Assembly (NCBI GenBank): GCA_022592445.1
Contig: JABYQR010000012.1
Span: 186,001 to 250,000 of the forward strand
From: Cytidiella melzeri
Taxonomy: Eukaryota; Basidiomycota; Agaricomycetes; Polyporales; Irpicaceae
DNA length: 64,000 nt
Reading direction: 5' to 3'
A program made the position numbers and the translations under genes. The notes beneath the pieces are model-generated. The model had not been told where the DNA came from and ran no database searches. It saw nothing but the letters and a program-made list of their open reading frames with translations. This document shows, one piece after another, positions 1-11,200 of the stretch (its first letter is position 1; every line of letters starts with the position of its first letter).

Positions 1-82
1 TAAACAACAAATGTTAGTTGACTATCGTACATACTCTATCACCTACGTGTATCCAGCTCAATGCAAGCCGTGTCATGTCAAC

Positions 83-2675
83 TCATCCGCTAAAGCTCCA
101 TATCCGAACATCACCGTCGTCAGACCCAGACACAATCTTGTCCTCCCCTAGCGCAAGGCAAGTGACTGCCCCACGATGTCCCACAAGCGTAGCCACACAC
201 CTCCCTTCCTCGCGCACCCACACCTTGATCGTCCGATCGTGGCTTCCACTGACCAACCGCAGCTTATCGCTCGCTACAGCCCACACACCCTCAATGTGCC
301 CAAACAGCGTCTGCACCGCCTTGCCGCTCTCGAGATCCCACACCTTGATCGTGTTGTCCAGGCTCCCGGAGAGTAAGACGGGTTTGGTGCGCTTCGTGAC
401 CGCCTTGCTCGCATACTCGTTCGCGGCGGCGGTAGCCACCTCTTTACCCTTCACTTCGTCGGATGTGTCCTGACGATGCACGATCACCCGAGACACTGGC
501 GTATGCTCTGAATCCGTCCGATACACTCGGGGATCGGCGCCAGCTATGGAGGGTACGGCAAGCTCGACGAAATTTGAGCCAGCAGACGGCGGAGTAAGCC
601 GAGGTGAGCCTTTGGATGCCGCCCCTGAAGTCTTGGACTCTTTCTTTTCTGACTCTTCACGAGCTTCGTCCACCATCAGGAGCTTTAACGTCTGCACCTG
701 GCCGACGTGTCCAACAAACTGCCTCACGCAAGTCCGTCGAGCCAGATCCCACAGCCGAATCGTCCCATCGTCCGATGCGGAGAAGAGCATCTTGCCAGAG
801 TCAATGCAAGGCATCGAACAAGCTCCCGCTCCACGTGGTGAGAGACTCCCCTCCAACGAACTCCTCGATTCGCTCGAAGAACATGACGAGCCAGTGTCGT
901 TCGAGTCCCATAGCTGGACAGCGTTCACCCAGTCCCGATGCCCGCGAAGCGTGAAACATTCGCCCGTTCGGAAGTTCCACACCTTGACGGTGGTATCGAC
1001 GCTGCCACTCGCCAAGACATTCGAGTCAAAGTTGAGGCACACGACGCCCTCTGTATGCCCTTCGAGCGTTCGAACGCATTTGCCAGTCCGCCAGTCCCAC
1101 ACGCGCATCGTGTGATCCATACTACCCGTGATCAACTTCGCGGCGTCAAACTGCAGAGCCCTCACAGCACGAGTGTGGCCAGCGAGGCAGTGAAGTTGTC
1201 GTCCTGTGTCCAAGTTCCACACTCGAGCTGTGCGGTCGTACGATCCGGTGATAAGAATGGGGAAGGCGGGGTGCTCAAGGGTTTCGCTGAACTGGAGACA
1301 CATGACGCCGTCTGTGTGCCCCGACAGCGTACGAACCGTACATCGTCCACGGCGCCAATTTCGTTCAATTGTAAGCCGCTCGCAATAGACATCTTTCCAT
1401 GGTCGTGTGAGCGTGTCGGAAAGCGACGGCTCATCAGGGGCAAGAAGAGGATTGACCGATTCACGAGGCGATGACGTCGAAGCATCTGCTAAGAAGTCGG
1501 CTGAAGATGTTTGCAGGAGAGAAAGTCGAGGAATAGGGTGAGAAAGTACAAGTGAGGAGTCTCGAGGTTCAGATCGCTGTCGCTTCATAACAGGCTCGTC
1601 ACGCTGACTGGAATTGCCCTGCTCTCGTTTTCGTTTCGGATCGCTGACAGGGCCTGGAGATGGCGTCGGGCCAGGAGAATGCGGCCGACGCATCCGTCGT
1701 TTCTCCAAAATCGGGAGCCCCCAGCCACATTTGAGACATTTCTGGCCGATATGCTGTTCGCAAATGCCTCGCCAGAGGATGTCATCGTCCGCGAGGGTTT
1801 TCCACTTTCTGCTGACTTGTGCGGCACGACAAAGCGACGTCGCATCCAGATGTCCGAGGATCTTGAGGGATACTTCGCTCGGAAGGACAGAGAAAGGATC
1901 GATACGGATGAGGTGAGACAGCTGCTCACTTAAAAGAGATAGTTGGGAGAAGCAGCACATTGTCAGGAGGCCGTGGAGAATGATGGCTCGCCGGGGATGG
2001 GGAGACGACGAGAAGTTAGACCATATTGCGCTGACCGCGCCTCGTTCCTCGACTGGGAGTGCATCAAGAGCCTACAGCAAGCGGGGTTATCAATATTATA
2101 TCTCAAATTACAGTGCATGAGTGGAAGATCGTCCGTTCGTCCATCCATACGTAACAGAGCCTTCAACCAGGAGCAAAGACAGTTGCATCTGGTTGTGCCC
2201 AACATCAGACACAGTACCCTTAGTCCTCACGAAAAACAGCTCCCCGGTACTATGTCCACCGCGACTTATGCAGCTTAGCACAGCGACGGGGGTAGTCCGA
2301 GGAGAATAGGAAAGGGGAATAGAAAACAAAGAAACAATAGTGAACTCAGAAAACCAAACTCACCTGTTGCAGCTTCAAGTTTGTGTCCTCGTCCGCCATA
2401 CGCTGATGGCGAACACACAGCTTCCTCCCTAACGGAGGCGCGACTTGCACAGATGATCCGTCCTCACTGGCCTGATTTACCGTCTGCTGGCTCGTCGAAG
2501 ACGAAGAAGAAGAGACCTGTGTAGACCTAGAAGCGGTGGCGGATGGAGCGGGCAGTGGCACTGGACTAGGGGAGCGTGAGGGTGGTCTTGTGCCTGGCAT
2601 ATTGGCTAGCCTGGCAGGGGGCAAAGTATCGCAGACATAGCCCAAGGTCGTGGAGGATGCGACGGCGGAGGCCAT
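83..2675 (-). CDS. Met30/SconB-like F-box WD40 protein
   Basis: Substrate-recognition subunit of an SCF ubiquitin ligase. In yeast Met30 and Aspergillus SconB it controls sulfur-amino-acid metabolism by acting on the Met4-type activator. Two exons fit, 2675-2364 and 2071-83, with a GTGAGT donor and TAG acceptor, giving 766 aa. The N-terminal exon is Ser/Pro-rich and ends in the family segment LCVRHQRMADEDTNLKLQQ. It continues after the intron as ALDALPVEERGAVSAIW, typical of Met30 proteins. The F-box lies near residues 160-210 (FSVLPSEVSLKILG). Seven or eight WD40 repeats fill about 349-766, with repeated GHT..V and SGS.D.T..VW signatures. A low-complexity insert with Ser/Lys stretches separates late repeats. 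The protein ends in IWSFSG. Whether its target is sulfur control is inferred from family membership only. Confidence 0.93.
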
Positions 2676-3173
2676 CGTCGTGCAATGCGAGGTGGTGGTA
2701 AAGAGGAAAGAGCGTACTGGTGGCTCAAGTCATGGTTATAACGATGTGTGGTAAGTACGCCATATTTTGCGCTGCACTGTCGCATATTTGGCACAAACTC
2801 GCGCTAGTCCAACGAGCAATCACGTCTTCATTATGTCAGCACAATGACACACGTGACCCGCGTGAATAAAAAATGAAACACCCCTTTGCACAAGCACACA
2901 TTCGACAAGAAAAAGGACGCAGAGTGAGGGAAGCAGGCAGAATGTAGTGGCGAGGAAGAAGGTTGTATGGTTACACATAGACAACACGCATCACTTATGA
3001 TATAATAGAACGACAGACAACGAACAACAGCACATAGCAAAATACATCTCTCATTCCTCGTCATCCCCCTCCATGCGCTTGGGCGTGGGCGTGCGCGATA
3101 CCATTGGCGTGCATAGGCGTCATGCGAGGGTCCCTGGGAGGCGTGACACGTTGGGCTGTCAATCTTGAGTTCT
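2676..3173. other. Intergenic: Met30-like promoter and GSK3 3' flank
   Basis: No coding region is supportable here. The right part downstream of the GSK3 stop has a short run rich in GGGCGTGGGCGTGCG-like sequence and is presumably 3' UTR. The left part is the upstream region of the F-box gene, whose ATG is at 2673-2675. Confidence 0.6.
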
Positions 3174-4875
3174 TTAGTCGAGCGTAATCCTCATTTGCTC
3201 AAGCGGTATCGGCTGGAAGTTGTCCAAGTGAATCGAGCGGGAGGCCAGCTCTGGCTCGCAGTGCGGTGGCACGAGCTGTCGAATAAGGTCCGGGCGCACC
3301 GAGAGCTCTGCGATAAAAATAAGTCAGCACTAGTCAGAGACGTGACGCCAAGCACAACCCGCAAATCGAAACAGCACGCAAGGCGTCCAGCTGACGTGAC
3401 AATGCTGCACGCCAACACACTCACCCTCTCGCGTAAAGTTGAATAAGACAGGGAAATCCTTGCCATTCGGCATCCTGGCGCCCTCGACCCTCAGCTCGTC
3501 AAAGAACGGATGACACATGGCTTCTACCGCACTCAAGCGTGCCTCTGGAGTGTACTCCAGCAGTTTCGAAACAAGATCGATCGCTTCTGGCGATGTCCGA
3601 GGTCTGAAGACCTGTGTTGATGCCAATCAGCACTGCGCAGGTAGAATGGGCTGCTGGATCTGCATACCTTTGCGAAAGGATGAGGTTTAATCTGAGGGAA
3701 CTTGTGTTCCATGTAGTTGGGGTTCATCGTCTTGATCTGCTCGCGCGAAGGCGTACCTAGGACTTTGATGATCTCCACCAGCTGGTCGATGCCACTTTCG
3801 CCCGGAAACAGGGGTTGGCCTAACATCAACTCTGCCATGACACATCCCGTCGACCAAATATCTGCACATGCAAATCTCGTCAGAATTGTTCAAATGCAAA
3901 CGCGCACAAGTGAATGCATACCAATGTTGGTGGTGTAGTTTGTTGCTCCAAAGATGAGTTCGGGCGCTCGGTAGTAGCGGGAGCAGATGTAGCTGACGTT
4001 CGGCTCGCCAGCGACGAGGATCTTGGCTGAGCCAAAGTCACACAGCTTGAGAATACCGGTGGCAGGATTGAGTAGCAAGTTCTGAGGCTTGATATCTCGG
4101 TGGCAGATGCCGACGGAGTGGATGTACATCAACGAGCGAAGAAGTTGATACATGTACAACTTGATTTGTAACATCGGCATCGGCTGCTTCAGCTTGGCGT
4201 AGTGACGGCTCGCGCGATAGACCGTTTCGGGGACGAATTCGAGCACAAGGTTGAGGTACACTTCGTCTTTCTTTGGCGGAAGTCCACGTTAGTGCGCGAC
4301 CGCTCCACAACGGTTCGCTAGACTGCTGCAAGCAGACAGACCAACGCAAATAGGACAGCTTACCTTGTCCCCGTTCGAGTAGAAGAAAGCTCTGAGATCG
4401 ACAACGTTTGGGTGGGAGACGAGTCGCATGATTTGTAGTTCACGGTTCTTAAACCTCTTGTCTTGCAAGACCTTCTTGATCGCGATGTCGGGGTTGGCAG
4501 GGTCATCCAACATTTTCGCCTGGAAGACGATACCGAAGGAGCCGTTTCCGACGACCTTGCAGTTCGTATACGAGAGATCTCGCTGGTCACCAGACTTGCC
4601 ATCTGACGCGACGACCTTGACGACCTTTCGGGGATCGTCAACTGCTAGGGGAGACAAAGATTCACCAGGAGGCATCAGCGACAGGGACGGCATGGATAAG
4701 AGCGGATGAAAGAATGGAGGAGAGAAACTGCGAGGAACCGGGCTGGTGGAGAGGCGAGGACGCCCGGTGCTTGGGATTTGAAAAACTTGTCGTGCAGTGG
4801 CCAGACAGGCGAGAGTGGTACAAGGCAGTACTTACGAGAGATCTTGACACCATTTATAGGGCCGTGCTGAGCCAT
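3174..4875 (-). CDS. GSK3: Glycogen synthase kinase-3 homologue (GSK3/shaggy)
   Basis: Ser/Thr kinase of the GSK3 family, acting in signalling, meiosis and stress. Six exons fit in phase: 4875-4836, 4644-4364, 4270-3922, 3861-3668, 3611-3425 and 3307-3174, giving 394 aa, normal for fungal GSK3. Visible motifs are the Gly loop [16 protein letters not shown]-site Lys in IAIKKVL, catalytic loop [14 protein letters not shown], and the activating Tyr segment [12 protein letters not shown]. The family segments [20 protein letters not shown] and [12 protein letters not shown] are present, as is the C-terminal lobe through FPVLFNFT. The first exon encodes only 13 residues ([13 protein letters not shown]). 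Exon 2 has a tandem TAGCAG acceptor, so two proteins differing by one residue near position 14 are possible. The catalytic residues I checked are intact. Confidence 0.95.
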
Positions 4876-5762
4876 GACTTGAGATTGTAAGAAGAGTCGG
4901 GAGATATTACGGATACAGTTTGGGTTGTGTACTCTTTGACAAGCAGGAGAGTGGTGTCTCTGAGCGCGTTAAGTGGTAAGATCGTCGTGGGTGAGGATGA
5001 TGAGCAGATGAAATGTGGTGAAGAGAGGGCTCGTCGAAGAGAATGGCGAGGAGGGGTCAAGAGAGAGGAGAGGAAGAAGAAGAGCGCGGGAACTGAGCGG
5101 GTCTGCTGATCACACCGTGTCCACAACATGTCACAACAAACAACCGCCACCCGACGCCCGCCTCTCCCGCCCTCCGACTCACTGTCCCGTCCCGCACGAG
5201 CAGTCGTGGTTGCAAAGCACTCACGCCTGTACTCGAGCGCTGTGATACCGACGTTCGCTTATGCGCACTCCGACGCATCCCTAGTCAGAGATATCGTAGC
5301 GCGCTCCGAGAGGCGATGCGATCGATATTGGTCCTCGCCGCAGCGTAGTCTTGTACTTAAACCTCGACTACTAGACTCAGCTGGCCACTTCGCGACCGTC
5401 TCAATTCATTCACAACGTTGCAACAAGCATTCGCACACCCGACCGTCGGCCTCTCATTACCAGTGACTGAAACGAAAGAACAATGAGGCCCACAAACGGC
5501 TGTGGTTCACATGCCACTCTTCTATACTTGTAGGTAATAAGTGGCTTCTCAGTCAACCTACTTGTCGCAAATTACCGAGGTAAGGACCGCTTCATTGCAA
5601 AGCTGCTTAAAGGGGCTTGACATACAAACTTCTATCATACAGCGAAATACATATCAATAAGGATACAAAATTAATGACGTACGATACAATCCAACATAGG
5701 TATCCGTCTGTCCCACCGAGTCAGAAAGAAACAAAGTCAAAGGGGTCCAGCCCGCCCAGCAA
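4876..5762. other. GSK3 upstream region and formin-paralogue 3' flank
   Basis: An 887-bp stretch with no gene I can support. The part next to GSK3 is purine-rich on the plus strand and so pyrimidine-rich on the GSK3 coding strand around 4990-5100, as is common for fungal 5' leaders. There is no trace of FH1 or FH2 sequence downstream of the truncated formin's stop at 5763. Confidence 0.6.
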
Positions 5763-7733
5763 TCACGCCGCCGCCGCCGCCTTCTCGCTGATGTTGCTTG
5801 TCATAATCAAGTCTTCCTTCATCTCCGTTATTCCTAGACCGGCTTTGGGCAACAGTGGCAAGTGGGCTTGGGCTCCAGGCTCGTCCTCGCGCAACCCGAA
5901 CCACGAAGACAGGCCCCAGTAGGGCTGGCGACCCGCAGGCACAGACGGCTTGTAGTTGCTTGCAGTCGAGCGAGGCGTACTCGTCGGCACGTAGGACAGA
6001 GCAAGCGGAGAACCAGGTAAGACGTCCGCGAGCTGAGCCAGGCGGTCCGTATACGACGAGTTCGAGGGGCTGGCAGCAGTATTGATTCGGGTACTAGCAA
6101 GCCTCGAATTTTCAAGTCGCAGCTTGAGTACTTCAGACTGGAGATTAGCTACGAGCCCGTCAGCCTGCGCGATGCGATCTTCAAGGGCCTCCTTCTCAAT
6201 CTTCAAATGCAGCGCCGCTGTTCTGATGCCCACCAGTTCGTCTTCGGCTGTCCTTGCTCGTTCGACCTGTTCAAGTTGTCCTACGATCCGTTCCACAGAT
6301 AGTCCAAGCCTCTTCTCAGCCCCGCCCAGCTTCTTGTCCATCACGACGTCGGCAACCACGGAGTCAACGACTTGCAGGAAATGTACAAGATCCTGACCGT
6401 CCCGCGGTATCAACAGTAGGTGTCGGAAGATTGAAAGTAGGTACGTTTCGGCCTTCTCTGACCCTTTGATCTTCGCACGTAGCGCGTTGCAGACATCTCC
6501 CAGGTCGGTTAGGTCACAGGAGTTGATTTGGTGCAAACGATCCTCAAAACTTCCTTCATCCTCTTCGAGGGTCTGCTGGAACAGATCCAACTGCGTGTCT
6601 ATAACAGCGATTCCGCATTCTCGAGCTAGTGTGATGATAGTCTGAAGGCCACAGGTTTCCATCTGGGAGCGATGATGGAGTCGAACATCTAAATCGGCAA
6701 TGGCCTGCATTATGCCGTTCATGAGTAGTATGTTCGACATCTGGAGCATTATGTGAGAATATGAACATAATTCGAGTGAAGATTGACGTACCAAGTATTC
6801 CGTGAGGAGAGAGTTGAGGTCGCCTTTGCACCGTTTGATTTGTTCACTGGCACCGACGCGCGAGCCCATCTTGCCGCGGCCGACGAGCACAGCTTGCAGC
6901 GACTTGAACCAAAAGGCATACGCGTTCCTCATTTCGTCGTTATCTTCGCTCAGAGACTCCAGCCCGTTAAGAACCGTCTGGTAGTTTGCGCCATCGTTCC
7001 AGTAGACCAAGAAAACCAAGATGTCCAAGAGTAGCCGTCGTGTAGGCAGGTGCGAAGTGTCTAGAGCAGAAACGATGTGTGTGATAGTCTCGTTCGCGCC
7101 CTCCGCTAGGGCGATAACCGTTGCCGACTAATACAAAGGAACATATAAGTGTCTGTTGCTAGAGGAATGAGATAAAAACGAACGCGATGGTTTAGTATGT
7201 AGGTCAGGCATTTGACGACTTCAAATTCGATCCCTGGGTCGGAGCTTTTCCTATTCGCGTGAAAAAGCCATCGCGCCAGGACAGACATCCCTCCGAGCTC
7301 GACGAACCGCTTCACCCACCTATGCAAACGCGTCGAGCATTAGTCAACAGCCGATCCTGCATTCAGTCGCGCCGCTGGAGCTGAACACTCACTCGACATC
7401 TTTGCCTTGCAGAGTGGCCTGCAATGCTGTCAGCTGCTTAGTCGACACAGTCTGCTCATGGATCTTCTTGATGTACCACTCTGGCGTGCCACCGGTAGGT
7501 GGAGGAGCCAGTCTGTTCTTGCGTTCGGCGGCGGTCGCCAAGTAGGAGCGAGAGACAGCAGAGTTAACAGACGAGCTAGACGTCGAAGACACCAGAGAAG
7601 AGCTAGTGTAGCAGTCACTGGGGAAGCTGGCAAGTTCTTCCGTCTCTGAGCCGTGCGTTTTGGTTTCTCTAGTCAGGTCTGGGATAACCTTCTTGGAGAT
7701 GTTCCTCTTCGACCTGTCCAGCTGCGCGTTCAT
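5763..7733 (-). CDS. Truncated formin paralogue (FH3/DID plus coiled coil only)
   Basis: Paralogue of the formin encoded divergently next door. Four exons fit: 7733-7393, 7319-7184, 7127-6792 and 6740-5763, giving 596 aa. It aligns by eye with the full formin from TPEWYIKKIHEQ (about residue 84) through the armadillo-like FH3/DID and the coiled coil (KLGGAEKRLGLSVERI). Example match: LLMNGIMQAIADLDVRLHHR against LLINGILDAMEDVDLRVHHR. It then ends in a unique Ser/Pro tail closing with five Ala codons. The N-terminal part of the Rho-GTPase binding region and the FH1, FH2 and DAD of the neighbour are absent. The frame is open and splice sites are usable, so I do not call it a pseudogene. Intron 6741-6791 is 51 nt, divisible by three and stop-free. 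The start is uncertain: a short upstream exon ending near 7896 is possible. It may inhibit or scaffold its neighbour, which is inference. Confidence 0.8.
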
Positions 7734-8205
7734 GGCCAGTAGGTATAGAGACAGGCACTAACAGCAAGCTCCCGAGATGGGGGAAGGGAAACAACACAGG
7801 TTGGGTGATCAATTCAGGTAGGCAGTTTGAATTTGTTGGCTGAGGCCAGTGTTTTCTTACAAAGATAAGCAACGACTTGTTACTGGGTTCTTACCATTGT
7901 TGATGTGTTCTGCTATAAGCGCTGATAAGACGCGTTGCCCAGAGGCAGAAATCACTGTTTGGTGTTCGCTGCTACCTTCATACTAAGCTTTGCTTTCTTT
8001 GCCGTCTTTTATTCGACTTGTTCAACCCGAGGCTTAGCAGATGAGCCTTTCACTTTTGACGACTCTGAAGCTTTAAATCGCGTCTTTACGTTTTCTCTCA
8101 GGCAGAGAGAGAGGTTCGAGCCAACGCTGCACTTCCAACATTCCTTCCTACGATACCCATATACCCAGTCACGCACATACGAGAACAATATTTTCTTCGC
8201 CTGCC
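7734..8205. promoter_or_regulatory. Shared divergent promoter of the two formin genes
   Basis: Only 472 bp separate the two divergent start codons, at 7733 (-) and 8206 (+). The segment must carry both 5' leaders and control regions. I see no sharply defined TATA box. A possible small 5' exon of the minus-strand gene (ATG followed by GTAAGA at about 7898-7890) lies inside it. Confidence 0.55.
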
Positions 8206-11200
8206 ATGGATACGTTCTTTGGGAAGAGGAAATCTCGACCTCGGCAATCGTCTGTCTCTGACCTCACCGATCGAGCTGTACCATATCATAAATTGGCCCC
8301 TCCCCAGCGGTCGCCCGTCCAAATCAACTCTCAGACGTATGGAACACGAGGGGCCCAAATGCCTGTAATATCCGCACCCATGACGAACCCAACATTGACA
8401 TCGAACGGCACCGAGCTCAACAAGTTCGCTATGGACAAGCAACGCCAAGTCAGAGAGCAGGCTTATCAGAATTCGAACCAGAGTTTCGGCCCGCGCCCAC
8501 AGTCTCCTAATGCCTCAATCTCTACCGCAGGATCCTCGACTTTCTACAATGACACGGACAGTTCGAGATCTCATTCGAGCGCTTCTACGAGACGCATTCG
8601 CCAGAGCGAGACTGGATACTCTGGGACGGACGATACCACCTATGGCCTTACCTCACCGGGGAGTATGAGCAGGTCATTCGACATGGTTACCTCTTCCAGG
8701 CCCATCTCTACAGCAACGTCAACTAGTACGGGAGATGACAAGAGAGGTTCGCGATATGTCCCAACGCTCAGTTCGCTAGACTCCCGCCACTCTCACCTAT
8801 CCAGCCTGTCATCCCACCTATCCCGATTCGGCCCCAGCGAAGAGTTCATATTCCCGCGACCTAGTGACGACGAGATTGAGGCGTTGTTCGAGAACATAAG
8901 ACTGACTCGCGGACTTGGTGATATCAGCTTGACGATGGAGCAGAAATGGAACATTGTGCATAGTGATGAACAGATACGATGGAAGGAGGAGAGGCAGAAA
9001 GAGGAGCATGCGAAGAAGCAGACCGAGTCGCGTGTGCCGATAGCTCTCATTGAGCAAACACCGGAGTGGTACCTGCGCAAGTTCCTGGATAACACCATCA
9101 CTGCTAAGCAGGCGGTGGGAATGGGAGTGTCGTTGAGGGGAAAGGAAGTTAGGTGCGTCTCATGAACAAATGTGATGTAATTGTCTGGTGTTCATGACCG
9201 TGTCGTCGTCTCTAGCTGGTTCCGGCAATTCATCGAACTGCGTGGCACAGCAGTCCTAGCCACGACGCTAAGTCAGATCAGTAAGAAGACCCTCCAACGG
9301 TGAGCAAACTCCACTGCAAACTTTGTACTACTTTTGCTCAACTCGACCCAGACGCAAGGAAGATGTCGACATTGAGTATGAGATCGCCAAGACTATCAAA
9401 TGGATTCTCAACCACAAGGTAAATGCCTATCTGGTGATATTGTTTTTTGCGAGTCATTAAAGCCATCCCCAGTTTGCAGCGGAAGATGCATTGTCACACA
9501 CTAATATAGTCACTCAAATCACATGCGCACTGAACACCCCGCACTTGCCCACTAGAAAGCTCATCCTAGACATCCTGGTCTTCGTCGTGTACTGGGACGA
9601 AGGCCGTGCATATGATCTAGTCGTTGAAGGTCTCAAGGTCCTTAGTACGGAGAACCATGAAGGCGGGGGCTGCTACTCGTTCTGGTTCAAGTCGCTGGAA
9701 TCAACTCTCACTGGCCGTGGACGTATGGGCACCCTAGTCGGCGCAAGCGACGAAGTGAAACGACACGGGGGCGTTGATCCATCACTCAATGAGTACACAG
9801 TACGTTGTAGCTTCAAAGCACGCTCTGCCACTCACGCAATCGCTGTCATAGACCTCCAACTTTCTCTTGATAAATGGCATTCTCGACGCCATGGAAGATG
9901 TTGATCTCCGCGTACACCATCGCTCTCTCATGGAGTCGTCAGGGTTGGCAAAAATTATGGTTATTGCCCGTGGCTTCCAGGTTGACGCCATCGACAAGCA
10001 ACTAAACTTGCTTCAAGAGAGCCTGGATGACATTGAGCGGAAGTTGAAGGAGCGGATGGATGAAGAGATTTTGCGGGATCTTTCCAGCCCCGAGGACGTC
10101 TACAATGCTCTGAGGGCAAAGACGAAGGATTCGAAAGCTCAGGATTACTTTTTGTCGATGATGCAGCATCTGCTGCTCGTCCGAGAAGAAGGTCCGGCTC
10201 TGGTGCACCATTTCCAACTCATTGACTCCATGGTCTCAGACCTAGTCATGGACAAGAAGTTGGGCGGAGCGGAGCAGCGTTTGGGCATTTCGGTAGAACG
10301 TATCATTGGCCAGTTCAACGAAGCGGATCGAAACCAGCAGACCGAGGACGAGCTAGTGACGGCGCGTGCTACTGCGCTTCACTTGCGTCTTGAAAAGGAG
10401 GCGTTGGAGGAGGAGCTTGCTAAAGCTGGCGGCGGTCTCGTTGGCGAGCTGAAGGATAAAATCTCGGGTCTTGAGCAGAAACTTCAAATATCGCGTGAGA
10501 ATACTTCCAAGCTTCAAGGACAGATGGAAGTGCAGAAGACAGGCTACGAGGAGCAAATTGCTCAGTTGGAGGCACAGATTCTCGAACTCTTCCGTATGTT
10601 GAAGGAGGTGCACAAAGGGGTTGGTACGATCATGGACACATCTGGAGGGATGGACAGGAAGACTCTTATTGATACTCTTGAGCGACATCTACAGCGGGAC
10701 AAGACGATCAGTATCCTCGAAGGCCGCGAGAGCAAGAAAAAGAAGAAAGCGGGGGTCAATGGCGAAGGCGACGGCGAGGATTCTGATACTGCCGACGAAG
10801 GCGCTACACCGACCAAGACCGGCAGCCTTCGCCGCCGACATGCCTCCACTAAGCATAAACCTGGCAAAGGCTCTCGGGCTTCAGAAGCAGTGAACGGTCG
10901 CACTTCCCAGTTCATGGACGCAGACGATGCTGAGGCACAAGAGCAAATTCAACAGCAGCTTGCTCAAGGCGTCAAGATTGTACGTACCTCAGCTCCGTAT
11001 AACGCATATTTTCTTTATCGATAATATTTATTAGTACCCTCCCCGAGACGGCCCTTACCACAGTCCGAGGAGCATTCGGGGATCCCCACGACCGAAACAT
11101 CGTTCACAATTGGGTGACTTCGCTACTCCTCCGACTGCCAATGGCATGCTCGCCGCTCGTTCAGACGATCCTGGTGATCAAAGTGATATTTCGGCGGCAG

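Noticed and set aside
546..1474. Plus-strand open frames of 116-189 codons
   Set aside because: They are antisense to the conserved WD40 repeats of the F-box gene.
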